Source: Luzula sylvatica
Lineage: Eukaryota > Streptophyta > Magnoliopsida > Poales > Juncaceae
Assembly (NCBI GenBank): GCA_946800325.1
Contig: OX326956.1
Span: forward strand, 16,037,167-16,101,166
Reading direction: 5' to 3'
DNA: 64,000 bases
Positions 22,522-35,795 of this stretch are shown here, piece by piece; the stretch's first letter is position 1, and every line of letters starts with the position of its first letter. The position numbers and the translations under genes were made by a program. The notes beneath the pieces are model-generated. The model saw only the letters and a program-made list of their open reading frames with translations, ran no database searches and was not told the origin of the DNA.

Positions 22522-22821
22522 AAAATTGAGTGATGCGATCGACGATTGAATATTGATAATGTCAAGTGGATGAAGAGCTCTTTTGACACGTCATCAAGAA
22601 AGAGATTCAAGAACTCAAAAGATTTCTGATCATCTGGTTCCGATCATCTATTCTTCTCCACTGATAGGTCAATTTGAGCTAAGCCATAGCCCCGAAAGGA
22701 TGTAGCGGGCCTAGGAGTTTTCTTTAAGGTTGAAAATAGAGAAAATAGTATACCCGTAAAGGCAACTCTAATTTCTACTACCACCTTGAGAATTCTCTTC
22801 AATTGATCAATTTATTTTGAG

Positions 22822-24922
22822 ATGGATCACAAGAATTAGAGTTATCTTTATGCAGTTACAAATAAGAGACAAATTCAAGAAGACAAGTGGACAGTGGTTA
22901 ATAGAAAGAAATCGCAACCTCGAATTAAGACAAATTTTGAACTAGCAAAGGAAAATATATTCAAAAACAAATGTTTCAGATGCCTCTCTACAAGTCATTT
23001 TGTTTCGAATTGTAGAGAACCGTTGAAATGTTTAAAATGTGGAAGATTTGGGCATAAACAGTTGCAATGTAGATTGAATGGAGATTATAAGAGGCCAAAT
23101 TATACAATTAACTCTCTTATCTCACACAAATTGGAAAATCATTCAAAAATGAAACAAAAATCTCTAGGGTTTGCCACTGATCCTAAACATAAGCCTTCAT
23201 CTAGCAAGCCAGTATTGGATCACGATTCCTTAATTAAGCCAGATTTGGTTCTAAATCCTGGAAAATCAAAGACACATAGAGTATTCTTAAATAAAAGATT
23301 TTCAAATAAAGTCACAGATTTCTATACTGAAAGGATTATAAGAATCAAGGACTTACCAATTCATTATTGCAACTATTTGGATCTCTCTTTGATAGTTACT
23401 GGCTTTGGAATTATTAAGCATATTGGAGGGTTTTCTGTGGAAGAAAAATTAATTTCTGGAATTAATATAAAAATCCTGACTCAAGATGATATTATAATGC
23501 CAGATTTTATTGAAATTATTGATGGAAGTATTAATGCAAAGGTGGAATTGATGGTTCTAAATGATTCTGTTAAAGAGAAATATCAAGTGCAGGATTTAGG
23601 TATTGAAGCTAAAAACCATGAAAAAAGAATTAATATTAAGAGCCAAAAGGTTAAAATTGTAAAAGTTTGGAGGGTTAAAAAGCAAAAAGTTAAACAAGAA
23701 TGGAGGGTTAAGAAAGATTTGAGAATTTCAAAAATTGCTGAGGAAAAAAGGAAAATAACTATGAATAAGGAAAATATGGATTTGGTCAATAAATGTTTCA
23801 TGAATTATTTGAAGGAAATTAATCAAGGCTATGAAAACATACAAGGAAAATGTGATAATTTAAAGGAAAATCTTGCAAAAGAGGATTCTTTATTATATAT
23901 CACTTTTTCAAAAAAAAGGATTAGTTATAAAATCAAAAAAGAAGGAAGATGAAAATAAGATGGTGTTGGAGGACATTTCTAGTATGGGAATTAATAAAGG
24001 GAATTTTGAAATAGGTGAATCATCAAAAAATCTTGCAATAATACCTTATAATTATGAGGATGCTATAAGAAAAGAGAAAATAGTTATTAACCCTAAACCA
24101 TACCTTCTATTTCCAGAAATGCCCTTAGGTATGACATATACACTTGTTGGTCCTTCCTCACTTATTTCCTCTTCGGTGAGTCTAGTTCCTTCTCATGTTG
24201 ATCCCTTCTTTTCATCTCCTGATGATTCCTCCTTTTCATCTCCTGTTGATTCCTCTCCCGTTGAATCTTCTCCAGTTAAATCTTGTATAGTTGAATTTGC
24301 TCCAAATGATTAATCTATAGTTGAATTATCTCCAATTGTTCCTTCCTCAGTGGTTATTTCTTCTTCAATTGGTCTTTATAAGGATGGAAATGGTAATTTA
24401 GGTGATATTCCTGATTCAGGAAGATCTATTGATGATATTTTTCCAGATGATCTACTTGCTGATGTATATTCACATAATGATCTTCCAATCCATGTTTCCC
24501 CTTTAGCTATATTGTCTCCAGAGGTCTCATCTCCAATAAGAGTCTCATCTCCAGTTAAGCCTTCATCTCCAGTATTTTCTGAGAAAGAGTTATCTGGGAA
24601 AAATAAGAAACAAAACCTAATTAATAATAGTTTGGAAGGGAAGAGAAGAAGCACTAGATTAAAAGGGAAACAATCTGAATTCTATTCATCCCCTATTGAG
24701 AAAGCTCAAATGATCAAGTATAAAGAAATTCAACAGCCAAAAAAGAAAATTAAAGGAGGAAGAATTAAGAAAGTTTCAAAACTAGAAATTAAGGAGAATG
24801 AAATTATTAACAATAAGGAAGATGTTATTGGTATTCTTGCTGCTGTGGGTATTGATATAAATGAAGAAAGATTGGATATTATTAATTCACTTATCAAGGA
24901 TGGTGAAGGTAATAATAATTAA
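22822..24922 (+). pseudogene. LINE ORF1 (RNA-binding, two zinc knuckles)
   Basis: ORF1 proteins bind the element RNA. The likely ATG is at 22822, but codon 6 is a stop (22837-22839). The frame then continues through the typical DKWTVV start and two CX2CX4HX4C zinc knuckles (CFRC...H...C and CLKC...H...C, 22972-23070). A basic stretch rich in KV and KQ follows. The frame shifts at about 23880-23950 and meets a stop at 24310-24312. The distal part is a Ser/Pro-rich region with repeated SSPV units, ending at 24922, 41 bp before ORF2. Confidence 0.8.
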
Positions 24923-24963
24923 TTGATGGGGTTTTATAAAAAGTGGTGCTTTACTGGTTTATA

Positions 24964-27900
24964 ATGTCTTACAAAAATATTAAATTTATGAGTTGGAATG
25001 TTAGAGGACTGAATAATGATGAGAAGAAGATATTAGTTAAAAAAAATATCATATCAGAGAAATTGGATTTATTATGTGTGCAAGAAACTAAAATGAATTT
25101 TTTTGATGATGATATGGTTAAGAAATTTTGTGGGAATGTTATGAAGGATTATGAATATTTGCCATCTCAAGGAGCTTCTGGTGGCATTATCATGGTATGG
25201 AATTCTAATTTATTTAAATTTATTAAGAAGGAAATTCATCAATATACTCTAACAGTAATACTGGAGACTAAATGGAATGGACTGAAAATTAGGGTTTCAG
25301 GGGTTTATGGTCCAGTTGAAAAGAATGATAAGATAAATTGTATTGAAGAATTAAATGATATGGCTGAAAATATTGACGATCCTTGGTTAATTATGGGGGA
25401 TTTTAATTTGGTTTGTGAATCTCATGAAAGAAGTGAAATAGATAGAGATTGGAAAAATACTAAAATATTTAGGGATTTTATTAATATTTATTCCTTAATT
25501 GATCTGCCTTTATGTGGTAGACAATTTACATGGTCTAGTGCTGTGGCAAAAGCAAGGATTGATAAATTATAATTAATGAAAAATGGAAGAGATTATTTCC
25601 AAATTCACAAATAATTCGAGGTTCTAATAATTGCTCTGATCATGTGCCTCTAATTTATATAGCAAAAACTGATTTTTCTATTTTTGGAGGGTTTAGATTT
25701 GAAAATTATTGGCTAAAGAACGAAGATGCAATTAATATTATAAAGACTCATTTATCAACAACTAAATCTTTAAATATGGAGGAATTTTATTTTAAATTGG
25801 AATCATTAGGTAAAAGATTAAAGCAATGGAGTAAAGAGAAACAAGGTAATTTGCAAATGCAATTGAGTAATTGTAAAGAGATTATTTCATGATCATGCTA
25901 CTTATAAAAAGAATAAATTGTTAATTCCTATTCTCAAGGAAAGAGAAGGAGAAGATGAAGTTGAAGTAAGGGATCATCAAGATAAAGCTGGTATTTTATT
26001 TAAATTCTATAAAGAATTAATGGGTACCAAAGTGGATAATATTAATAATGGACAAAATTTGGGTGAAATCAATTTAGATAAAATTTACAGTAATGAAGAG
26101 TTAAATTTGGAATTTCGGGAGAGGGAATTTGAAATGCAAGAGTTAGATATTGTGGTTTCACAATGGAAATCAGAAAAAAGCCCAAGTCCAGATGGGTTTA
26201 ATGCTGAATTTTTTCAAAAATTTTGGAAATATTTGAGAGATGAAATATTGGATTTATTTAATAAAAAAGGGAAATTAGGGTTATCACATTTTAATTCTTC
26301 TTATATTGCTTTAATTGCAAAAAAAGAAGGATCATTCTACCCTAAGGATTTTAGACCAATTTCTTTGGTATCTAGTCTACAGAGATTGTTCTCAAAGATT
26401 TTATCTAATAGATTAAATGGAATAATAGAAGAAATGATTGATAATAATCAATTAGGGTTTTTGAAAAACAGAAACATCACAGATAACTATGTTTATGCTA
26501 TAGAGGTTATTTGCAAAGCTCATAAAATGAAATATCCTCTATTACTTTTGAAATTGGATATATTCAAAGCATTTGATTGTGTGTCTTGGAATTTTCTGTT
26601 AAAATTATTAAAAGTCAGGGGATTTGGAGGGAATTTTTTATTATGGATTGAAAATTCAGTCCTAAAAGGTTATACAAGGATAATTTTAAATGGGACACCA
26701 GGAAAATATATACATTTGAGAAGAGGTTTAAGGTAAGGGGACCCATTATCTACTTATCTTTTTATTTTAATTATTGATGTTTTATCTAAGTTAATTGAGA
26801 GATTAGGTGATGAAGGGTATATAAGGAAACCTATGAAAAATATTAAATTATCCCTATTTTATGCTGATGATAGTATATTTTTTATGGAACCTACATTATT
26901 AAATGTGAGGAGATGAAAACATATTTTAAATGTTTTTGGGATGAAACTGGATTAAAAATAAATTTTGCAAAATCAGAGATGGTTGGAATTCATGTGGAAG
27001 ATGGTGAAATTGATTTATTATCTCAGGAACTTAATTGTCCTAAATCAACATTTCCTATTAATTATTTGGGGCTGCCTTTGCATTATAAAAGGCCAAATAA
27101 AAGGCAATTTAGAGAATTTGTTGAAAAAATTTCAGGGAAATTGCAAAGTTGGAAAGGAAGTAAACTGAATATTGGAGGAAGATTAATCCTAATTAATTCT
27201 GTTTTAACTTCATTACCAATATATTATTTTAATGTATTTAAATTTCCTAAATGGGTTTTAAAGGAAATTGATGATATTAGGAAAAAATTTCTGTGGAAAG
27301 GGTTTAAAGAGCATGGTTATCATTTAGTGAATTGGAGAACTGTTTGTAGGCCTAAGAAAATTGGGGGATTAGGAATTCTGGATTTGGAGGTATTTAATAA
27401 AGTTTTACTGTTAAAATGGTTATGGAAATTTTATAAAGTTGGGGAAAAATTACCATGGAATAAACTAGTTGAAATGCCAGTAGGAGAAATGGAAAATCAA
27501 TTTTCAAATAATATTTCTTATTTTTGGAAAGATGTGCTAAAGAATTTGGATTTTTTTCAAATCAAGTACTAAATTTCAGATTGGTTCAGGTCAATTAATT
27601 GATTTATGGAATGATAATTGGGGATTTGGAGTTATTAAATATAAATGCAAGGAATTATTCTCTTTTACCAGAAATTATAATCCTACTCTATTTGATATCT
27701 TAAGAGAATTGGAATTATTGGACTTACAATTGGTTTTGAAGCTTGTTCAGCCCTTATCTTCAATTGCTCAGGATGAACTGCTATGGCTCATTGATATTCT
27801 AGAATCTCTTTAGCTACTTCCTCTAATTGATGATGAAATTTCCTGGAATTGGTCCACAAATAAGGTATTTTCCTGTAAGAATGCATATGAAACCTTGATT

Positions 27901-28383
27901 AGTGGGGTTTCAGAGAATTATACATTGCAGAAAATTTGGGATTTTAAGATACCATTAAAAATAAAACTATTTATTTGGCTGTTGGAGAGAAATAGAATTC
28001 TTACAATAGATAATCTGAAGAAGAGGGGTTGGCAAATTCCAAATCGATGCTCTCTTTGCTGCTGTAATGAAGAATCGAGTAGGCATTTAATTGTTGAATG
28101 TAAATTTACAAAAGAGATTTGGAGAAGAGTACATAGATTAATTGGTGATGCTACTAACATGATTGTTGAACCATTGGATTTGCTAAAAGACTCATCTTCC
28201 AATCGAAATTGGTGTGAGCTAATAGCGATTTCGATCTACCATATCTGGTGTGAACGCTGTAGAAGAATTTTTCAGGAGAGTAAATTGAATCCAGGGCAGC
28301 TATTTGAACTAATCCTCGCTGACAGAGATTTATTCTCCAAAGCTTTGAACATGAAAACTCTGCCGCAAATGGAAAGAAGATAG
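24964..28383 (+). pseudogene. LINE ORF2 (APE endonuclease, reverse transcriptase, zf-RVT)
   Basis: In order: an APE-type endonuclease (24964-25700) with SWNVRGL, QETK, SGG, YGP, GDFN and, after a frameshift near 25565, SDHVPL; a reverse transcriptase (about 26150-27000) with PSPDGFNAEF, the LDIFKAFD block, GDPLS and the catalytic YADD at 26860-26871; the thumb and connection region with LGLPL and GRL.L; and a zf-RVT domain (about 27940-28260) with CSLC...H...C and IWCERCRRIF. Inactivating changes include frameshifts near 25565, 25890 and 27560 and stops at 26735 and near 26915 and 27813. No RNase H domain was recognised. Confidence 0.9.
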
Positions 28384-28934
28384 TTTGAAGGGAAGGTTGA
28401 TGGTGTTTAGGGTTCAGAAAGGTGCTATTGATGGCGGCTTTTGGTGATGAGTATAGAAAATGATAGAATATGAGGTTGAAGATGAAGATTTACTACAGGA
28501 TGAGGGGCGGTGTGCTAGATAGGTTCATGAACGGGGAAGAAGAAAGGAGGATTAGATGATGATGATGAAGACAGAAGAAAAGAGGATTTGGTGTGTTGTC
28601 GGAAGGATAAAAGCAAGATTTGGTTTGCTGATTATAGAGCTGATTTGGAATTGAGAGGACGGATTCTAAGTCAGGTTTTTAAGTAAAAGTGGAGTTTGTT
28701 TTCCAGTTTTTTTTATGCTTTCTTATTGACTAATTTTAAAGTTAGTCTTAAGTTAGTAAGTGATGTTAGGTTGTGTTGGATGGATAATGGAGATTTTCTC
28801 CAATATAGTCCTTGTAATTGGTTTCAAAATTTAATGAAATCTAATAGATGTAGGACTTTGAGCCTACTCTATTTTTCTCAACAAAAAAAAATTGAGTGAT
28901 GCTAAAATACTCTAGTGAACATTTGATTTATCAT

Positions 28935-29465
28935 ACTCCAGATTTTGTAGCTATTTTACACAGACACTAGACATTTCAAAAATGCAAAAGTATACTGGAG
29001 ATACGGATATTCGATACGGATACGAGTGCGATACGGCTCAGAGACATATCATATACATCACATGACCTATCCGATTAGTCTAATATATTATTTTTTTCGG
29101 ATACGACGAAAATACGACATGATACGGCTAATGCTACTTCCAGTATACAACTGAGATATTCCAATACTTCCATGATACATCTGAGATATTTCATTTATGA
29201 TATTTGGGCCCTTTATATTTTTACATAAATTATATATTATACTTATATAATAAGTTTATAATACTTGTATTGTTTGATTGATTTTATTTATTGTCATAAT
29301 ATTTAATTTCGAAACATTATTAATTTATTATTTATATATAATATAAATTATTAAAATAATATTTATATAATCGTATTCGTATTAGAAATTTTTTGAAAAT
29401 TTTCGTATCACCGTATATGTATCATATCGGATAAAATACCCGTATCTGTATCCGTGTTACATAAC
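28935..29465 (+). mobile_element. GATACG-type MITE, diverged copy
   Basis: It aligns along its length with 60496-61053: ttcaaaaatgcaaaagtat, a gatacggata block, ttttttcggatacga, an AT-rich centre, tttttgaaaattttcgtatc and ccgtgttacata. A clean target-site duplication was not found. Confidence 0.65.
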
Positions 29466-29782
29466 ATTTTAGACATTAGATTTGCATTCAGATTAATGTT
29501 TTGGCTTTTATATTTCATTTTACATTTTTGGAAGTCTGCGTGTTACAAATTTCATGACAAAACATTAATCTCGATGCAAATTCAATATTTAGCATTTTAG
29601 CACCACTCCTTAAGATTCATGTATTTCTTAAAACAAATGAACTGTTTGATTTTGATGTATTTTTAAAACCGTTATCACACATATTGTTCAGAAATAAATA
29701 GTTTATGGAGTGAGAAGAGAAGAGGTGTCCGTATAATTTGAAATACAATTTTTTAGCGTAATACGAAATATATAAAATTTTA
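29466..29782. other. AT-rich spacer between two MITEs
   Basis: Nothing recognised. Confidence 0.4.
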
Positions 29783-30682
29783 GAAGGATTTCTCCTAATA
29801 CACATGTTTTCTAACTTTATTCCAAAAATACACAAGGGCTGAACATAATTCCGGAAATACACAAAGGCGCAGTTGGCAACTCCGCCTTTTTTTAAATTGG
29901 CGGAATTTGTAACTCCGCAATATTTTATTTAATTAATGAACTGGATTTGGGCCCCTAATGAAAATTAATTTTGGCGGAATTGAGGACTCCGCCAAAATTG
30001 AGGTATAATTTTTTCAGTTGTATTTTTATTATATTTAATAGATGATGGAAATGTTGATAATAATTTATGTTGAGTATATTTTATGTGAGTATATTTGTTG
30101 TATTTTTATAAAATGGAATATTATGTAGTTTATATTTATTTTATATAAGTATTAATTATATTTAAATTTGTATTTATTGTAGCCATGCCAAAAATTATCA
30201 GAAACAAATATATTCCAACTTGTTTTTTCAGTTCTTATTATCTATTGAAACACATTAAACAAATATTAGGGTCAACTTACAACAAAATACCAACAAAATA
30301 GATCAATTTCAGTTCAATTTTATGCAAAAATAATCTAACCTTGTCAAAATCTCGGAGGAAGAGAGGAAGAGGGAGGGAGGAAGAGAGAAGAAAAAAAGAA
30401 AGAAGGGGATTTAACAAGAAAGGGAATCCGGCGGAGTTAGAGACTCCGCCAAATTTATTATAATTAGTGATTTGGCGGAGTCCTCAATTCCACCAAAATT
30501 AATTTCCATTAGGGGCCTAAATTCAATTCATTAATTAAATAAAACATGACGGAGTTACAAATTTCGCCAATTTAAAAAATTGCGGAGTTACCAACTCCGT
30601 CTTTGTGTATTTTCGGAATTATGTTGTCCTTGTATATTTTGGGAATAAAGTTAGAAAACATGTGTATTAGGGGAAATCCTTC
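29783..30682. mobile_element. MITE with about 210-bp TIRs and 9-bp duplication, 900 bp
   Basis: The ends gaaggatttctcctaataca and the complement of gaaggatttcccctaataca are inverted repeats continuing for about 210 bp. The perfect 9-bp duplication AAAATTTTA is at 29774-29782 and 30683-30691. Each arm repeats ggcggagt/actccgcc palindromes, so transcripts would form strong hairpins. It fits a Mutator-like foldback MITE and codes for nothing. Confidence 0.9.
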
Positions 30683-30691
30683 AAAATTTTA

Positions 30692-31823
30692 TCACAAAAA
30701 AATTTAGAATTCTCAAGTAAGTATTTATGATATAATACTCAATATATTTTAGCCATTTCCTAAATTAACAATTTATGTAAGAATTTTAAGTATTTTTAAG
30801 TATTTATGGAGCGATAAATAAGTATTTTTAAGTATTTATGATATAATTCTCAAGTAAGAATTTTATCAAATCATATATTTAAATTAACAATTTCCTAAAA
30901 TTTTGCCATTTCAGATATATTCGTAAAATAAATAGAAAAAAAACCAGAGGAAACACTCTAGGGTTCGGGTATGGTCCAATTGAAGGATGATCCGACCAAT
31001 ATACTAATGACCATTAAATGATATTTTTGATAATAATTGTGATATTTCTTTTAAGATTATTATTAATATATTGACCGAAACATCCTCCAACAACTGTTGT
31101 ACCACGTCCAAACCCGACACTCTATATGCCATATCATTTATCAAATATCCATAACCATAAATACAAGGACAAAACTAATTTATTTATTTATTTTTGAAAA
31201 AAGAAAGAAAAAATTGACTGTACGCCAAGAAAGCATTTTATGTTTTAACACTTACCTTTTAATCGTACTCTTACATGCTCATTTGCCAATTATACCATTT
31301 TTAACATGAAAATTTTGATTTTTGCGGCTCAAGATAGGCTGGCTTTCCGACAAATCAAAATCTCGTACTTAGCTTTTAGTTTTTTTTAGCACGTAATTGG
31401 AAACAAAATTAAAACATAAAATAATTCCAATCGGACCGTCTGAATAAGTCTCCTTCACACTTTCCTATAATATACAACATACACTCGGTTCACTAGTTCA
31501 ACAGATAACCAATCATTGACCCTTCTTCGTAATAAAGCTCTGAACCAGTTTACACCGAGACTATCCAAATATTACTCAATTTCCCTCCTTCCAAAATTTT
31601 ACTTCTATTTTTCAAATTTCGAATTCCCACTTTAAATACTTAACGCCCGTTATCACGTGATATCTCATCCTCCTATTCTCAGATCCCCAGTTCATCACAC
31701 TTAGAATTAACTCATATAGCGAGTCATAAATATAATACCTAAAACACGACCCGCTATAATAAAATATGCATTGTGAAATTTAAAGAAGGATGAAATATGG
31801 ATTAACGCCGTCTAAACTCAGGC
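30692..31823. other. Intergenic and beta-tubulin promoter region
   Basis: AT-rich DNA without recognised genes. From about 31400 it is the probable upstream region of the tubulin gene. Confidence 0.45.
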
Positions 31824-31831
31824 TATATAAT
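31824..31831 (+). promoter_or_regulatory. TATA box of beta-tubulin
   Basis: The motif ggctatataatat lies about 110 bp before the ATG and is followed by a CT-rich leader and a telo-box-like aaccctaaccctaa at about 31879. Confidence 0.7.
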
Positions 31832-31937
31832 ATCCCCTCTCTTTCTTCTTTTCCATTTCTCAGATCTACACTACACAAACCCTAACCCTAAGCGCAGTAC
31901 TAAATCTCTGTCATTCTCCTTCGAATCGCTCTACAAA

Positions 31938-33636
31938 ATGCGTGAAATCCTTCACATCCAGGGTGGCCAGTGTGGTAACCAGATCGGTGCTAAGTTTTGG
32001 GAGGTGGTTTGCACTGAGCACGGAATCGACCCGACTGGCCGGTACCAAGGTGACTCTGAGCTCCAGCTTGAGCGTGTGAATGTCTATTACAATGAAGCGA
32101 GTTGTGGTCGCTTTGTGCCGAGAGCAGTTCTCATGGACCTCGAACCGGGTACCATGGATTCTCTCAGATCTGGACTGTACGGCCAGATTTTTAGGCCCGA
32201 CAATTTCGTTTTTGGCCAGTCTGGTGCTGGAAATAATTGGGCTAAAGGACATTACACGGAAGGTGCCGAATTGATTGATTCCGTGCTTGATGTGGTCAGG
32301 AAGGAAGCTGAGAACTGTGATTGTCTCCAAGGTTAGACCTTTTTTTGACATTTACCCATTTTCAGTGAACTTATGTTTGGGTGTGAGGTCAGTAAGTTGA
32401 TCTGTTTGGTTTAAACTAAATTGATTTAGTTCAATTTGCTTTTTGAACTGTTACTATATCTATTAATTTGGTTTTGCTGCAGTATTTAGGGCCAATTACT
32501 AGTATCTAGATCTTCATATACTTCTTTATTAACCACTCTAGCTGGTTGATTACCATTCTAGCATATCAATTTCTCTTAATTGACAAATAATTGTTATTTA
32601 TTTCAGGATTCCAAGTTTGTCATTCACTTGGAGGCGGAACTGGATCGGGCATGGGAACACTCCTCATATCCAAGATCCGCGAAGAGTACCCAGACAGGAT
32701 GATGCTTACTTTCTCTGTTTTCCCATCACCCAAGGTCTCTGACACCGTCGTCGAGCCATACAACGCAACCCTCTCCGTCCACCAGCTTGTCGAAAATGCT
32801 GACGAGTGCATGGTTCTCGACAACGAGGCCCTCTACGATATTTGCTTCCGCACTCTAAAACTCTCCACCCCAAGCTGTAAGCACAAAATCTTTCAAAAAT
32901 CAAAATCACTTACACAAATAATCCTAACATTTTTCTTTTCTACATTTTAGTCGGCGATCTTAACCATCTAATCTCCGCAACCATGAGCGGAGTGACGTGC
33001 TGTCTCCGATTCCCAGGCCAGCTCAACTCCGATCTGCGCAAACTCGCCGTAAACCTAATCCCATTCCCCCGTCTCCACTTCTTCATGGTTGGTTTCGCCC
33101 CGTTAACCTCTCGCGGATCCCAACAATACCGGGCCCTAACCGTACCCGAACTGACCCAACAAATGTGGGACTCGAAAAACATGATGTGTGCCGCAGACCC
33201 ACGACACGGTCGATACCTAACCGCCTCAGCCATGTTCCGCGGCAAAATGAGCACCAAAGAAGTCGACGAGCAAATGCTCAACGTCCAGAACAAGAACTCG
33301 AGTTACTTCGTCGAGTGGATCCCTAACAACGTGAAATCCACCGTTTGCGACATCGCCCCTACAGGATTGAAAATGGCGAGTACTTTCATCGGTAACTCGA
33401 CGAGCATTCAGGAGATGTTTAGGAGAGTGAGCGAGCAATTCACCGCCATGTTTAAAAGAAAGGCGTTTTTGCATTGGTATACGGGGGAAGGAATGGACGA
33501 GATGGAGTTCACCGAGGCGGAGAGTAACATGAATGATTTGGTGAGCGAGTATCAGCAGTATCAGGACGCTACCGCGGACGAGGAAGGGGAGTACGAGGAC
33601 GAGGAGGGGGAGTATCAGGATGAAGAGGAGGCTTGA
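31938..33636 (+). CDS. TUBB: Beta-tubulin
   Basis: Beta-tubulin pairs with alpha-tubulin to build microtubules and carries the exchangeable GTP. Exons 31938-32331, 32607-32876 and 32951-33636 (394, 270 and 686 nt) give 449 residues, the usual length; the two-intron layout with a 270-nt middle exon is the plant pattern. Introns follow GT-AG (CAAG|GTTAG, TTTCAG|GATTC, AGCT|GTAAG, TTTTAG|TCGG). Visible landmarks are MREI at the start (the mRNA autoregulation motif), GQCGNQIG, the tubulin signature [27 protein letters not shown] and an acidic C-terminal tail rich in [10 protein letters not shown] content is clearly higher than in the surroundings. No disruption was found. The family member number cannot be assigned from sequence alone. 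Confidence 0.98.
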
Positions 33637-35350
33637 TTTTAGGATATGGGTTTAGGGTTTTGGAAGCAATGTCTAATTGCTTTGCTTTTTGTTGTTTTGT
33701 TATGTGCGTGTGTTAGTTTGTTTTTTCATATTCAAGGTACTTTGTAATCTTGTTTGAATATTATTAGTTATGTTGTCAAATGTGAAATCGAAATATCCTA
33801 TATTATTCATTAATGTGAAATATAAATATTATTCATATCTTATATTATTCATGTTTGGATTGGTGCATTAAAATTAGTTAGCAGTACTAATTATTGTAAT
33901 TAGTCTAAATTTTTTGATTGGATCAATGTAATGGTAGTATGTACTGCAGTTTTATATTTCCAATGCACTCATCCGCTGCATCTTTGAATCCCATCAAAAC
34001 TACGAGGGATACCACTGCAGCATTATAGAAATATGGCGGGATACCACTGCATCTTTGAAAATTCTGCTACTAGTAAATTAGAATAAACTGTCAACGATTT
34101 AATTTCAATTAGCAAAAGTCGGCTAAAAAATGTAAGCCCTAATTAGTACCAGTAAATACGATCCCCAATCTCAAAAAAATAGAAAATCCCCTAATTGATA
34201 GTCACTAATTGTACTATATTAGGGATAAATTGAATCATACTTCCACAAATTAAGTATGGGGATAAAATTATATCAAACTGCGACACAATTATCCAATTTG
34301 GAATTAATTAGAATTTGTATCGATTTTTAGTCTTTACTCTAAACTGATGAGTTGTCGAATTTTCATTTGGTTAGTTAAATAATCTTTTGCTTAGTTAAAT
34401 ACTTATTGTGAGTTATATAGATCTCGTAATGTTAATCGAGGAACAATAGCAGTTGCGTCGAGCACTATCGTGGCAGGTTTTATCATTTGAAACTTCTCGA
34501 AAAGCATCAAAGTAAAGGTGAAGTGAGCAGAATTCCTACGCATATAATAGACAAGACATTCCGTGAGAAATAATTTTAATCTGTACGTGTGCAATATTAT
34601 GATTCTCGACCAATTTTTTCTCTTGAATTTTTTAAATGGCAGTCGTGTAATTTTTTAAATGATGATTGTGTTGCGTAACTTGTAAAATTTGTGTATAACA
34701 TGTAAATTTGAAGATACTAAATGTTTGGTTATTCGTGACATTTGTTTACGATTATTTGGATGAGATTATATTTTTATTTAGTGTGAAATAAACACAATAT
34801 ATGTATTGTCAAAAAGTTCGCATGATATTTTGGGGTTTATATAAATTTTGGTCAAATTGAGAATATCTAATTGGACAAATATATTTGAAATGCAATTCCA
34901 AATAGATTGATCCAAACAAGTAAACTTTCAAATGAGGCATATTCATTTATTTCTATCAAAACGGCTTCAATTGAATTGTCATTGCAGTACATTTAACCCC
35001 TGAAGTTGCAACTCCCATGTTATTTCTAATACCACTATCCAAACAGGTCCTACATGGAATACAAAAACCAATAACCTAGATGGTACCATATGAGCCTAAA
35101 CGTTAAACATGTTCTATGGCACAAGTTCCATCCAAGGAGAATCCGGGCATAACAAATAATTGGCACCTAGAAATCCCCAAATATTATATTAATTACTTGA
35201 GTTATTGAAAGTCTAAAATTTAGCACAAAATGTAAGATTTTTGTGAATCGCAAAGTCTCAATTAAAAAAAATAGTTACGAGAGGTGCATATAAACAAAGG
35301 GACATTATGTACAATTATTTTAGAAAAATGATTACAATTTCGATATGGAG
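33637..35350. other. Tubulin 3' flank and intergenic DNA
   Basis: The first 200 bp are probably the tubulin 3' UTR. A short repeat gggataccactgca occurs twice (about 34005 and 34035). No other gene was recognised. Confidence 0.45.
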
Positions 35351-35795
35351 GGTCGGTTATGGAGGTAGTACTACCCGCTCCGCAGGTAATCCGAATCCGT
35401 ACTTGAAAAAATATCCGAAAATATAAAGAAAATACCCGAAATTTTGAAGATAATTCGAACGTTTTGAATGTTTTACGGCTTAATTATTTATAATATTTGA
35501 ATTTTTTTTATATGTATTTCAAATTGTTGGTGTTTTATTTGATTGAAAATGTTTGCGTTTTATTTATCAAATTATTTGAATATTTGAACAAATATTTTTT
35601 AATAAGTTTTGATTATAATATTATTTTCGGAAAACGGATATACCGGCGGGTACAAATTTACCCGCGAATTCGGATATGAAAGAACAATTTACCCGAGAGT
35701 ATTTTTGATTCGGGTACGAATAATATTCGAAAATTCGGATACAAATATGGAAGAACCTTATCCGAACCTGACCCGCCGGGTCGACATATCACTTT
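35351..35795. repeat. Degenerate MITE with subterminal ACCCG/ATTCGG repeats
   Basis: Both flanks are rich in ttcgga, acccga and cgggta variants around an AT-rich core. The layout resembles the other subterminal-repeat MITEs, but ends and duplication were not resolved. Confidence 0.45.

Larger units (their letters stand above)
22537..28887 (+). mobile_element. Full-length L1-like LINE, inactivated
   Basis: A 15-bp target-site duplication AAAATTGAGTGATGC lies at 22522-22536 and 28888-28902, and a short A-tail comes before the right copy. Between them stand a 5' UTR (to about 22821), ORF1, ORF2 and a 3' UTR (28384-28880) in L1 order, so the insertion is not 5'-truncated. Several stops and frameshifts disable both ORFs. 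It is unusually AT-rich even for this window. Confidence 0.9.
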
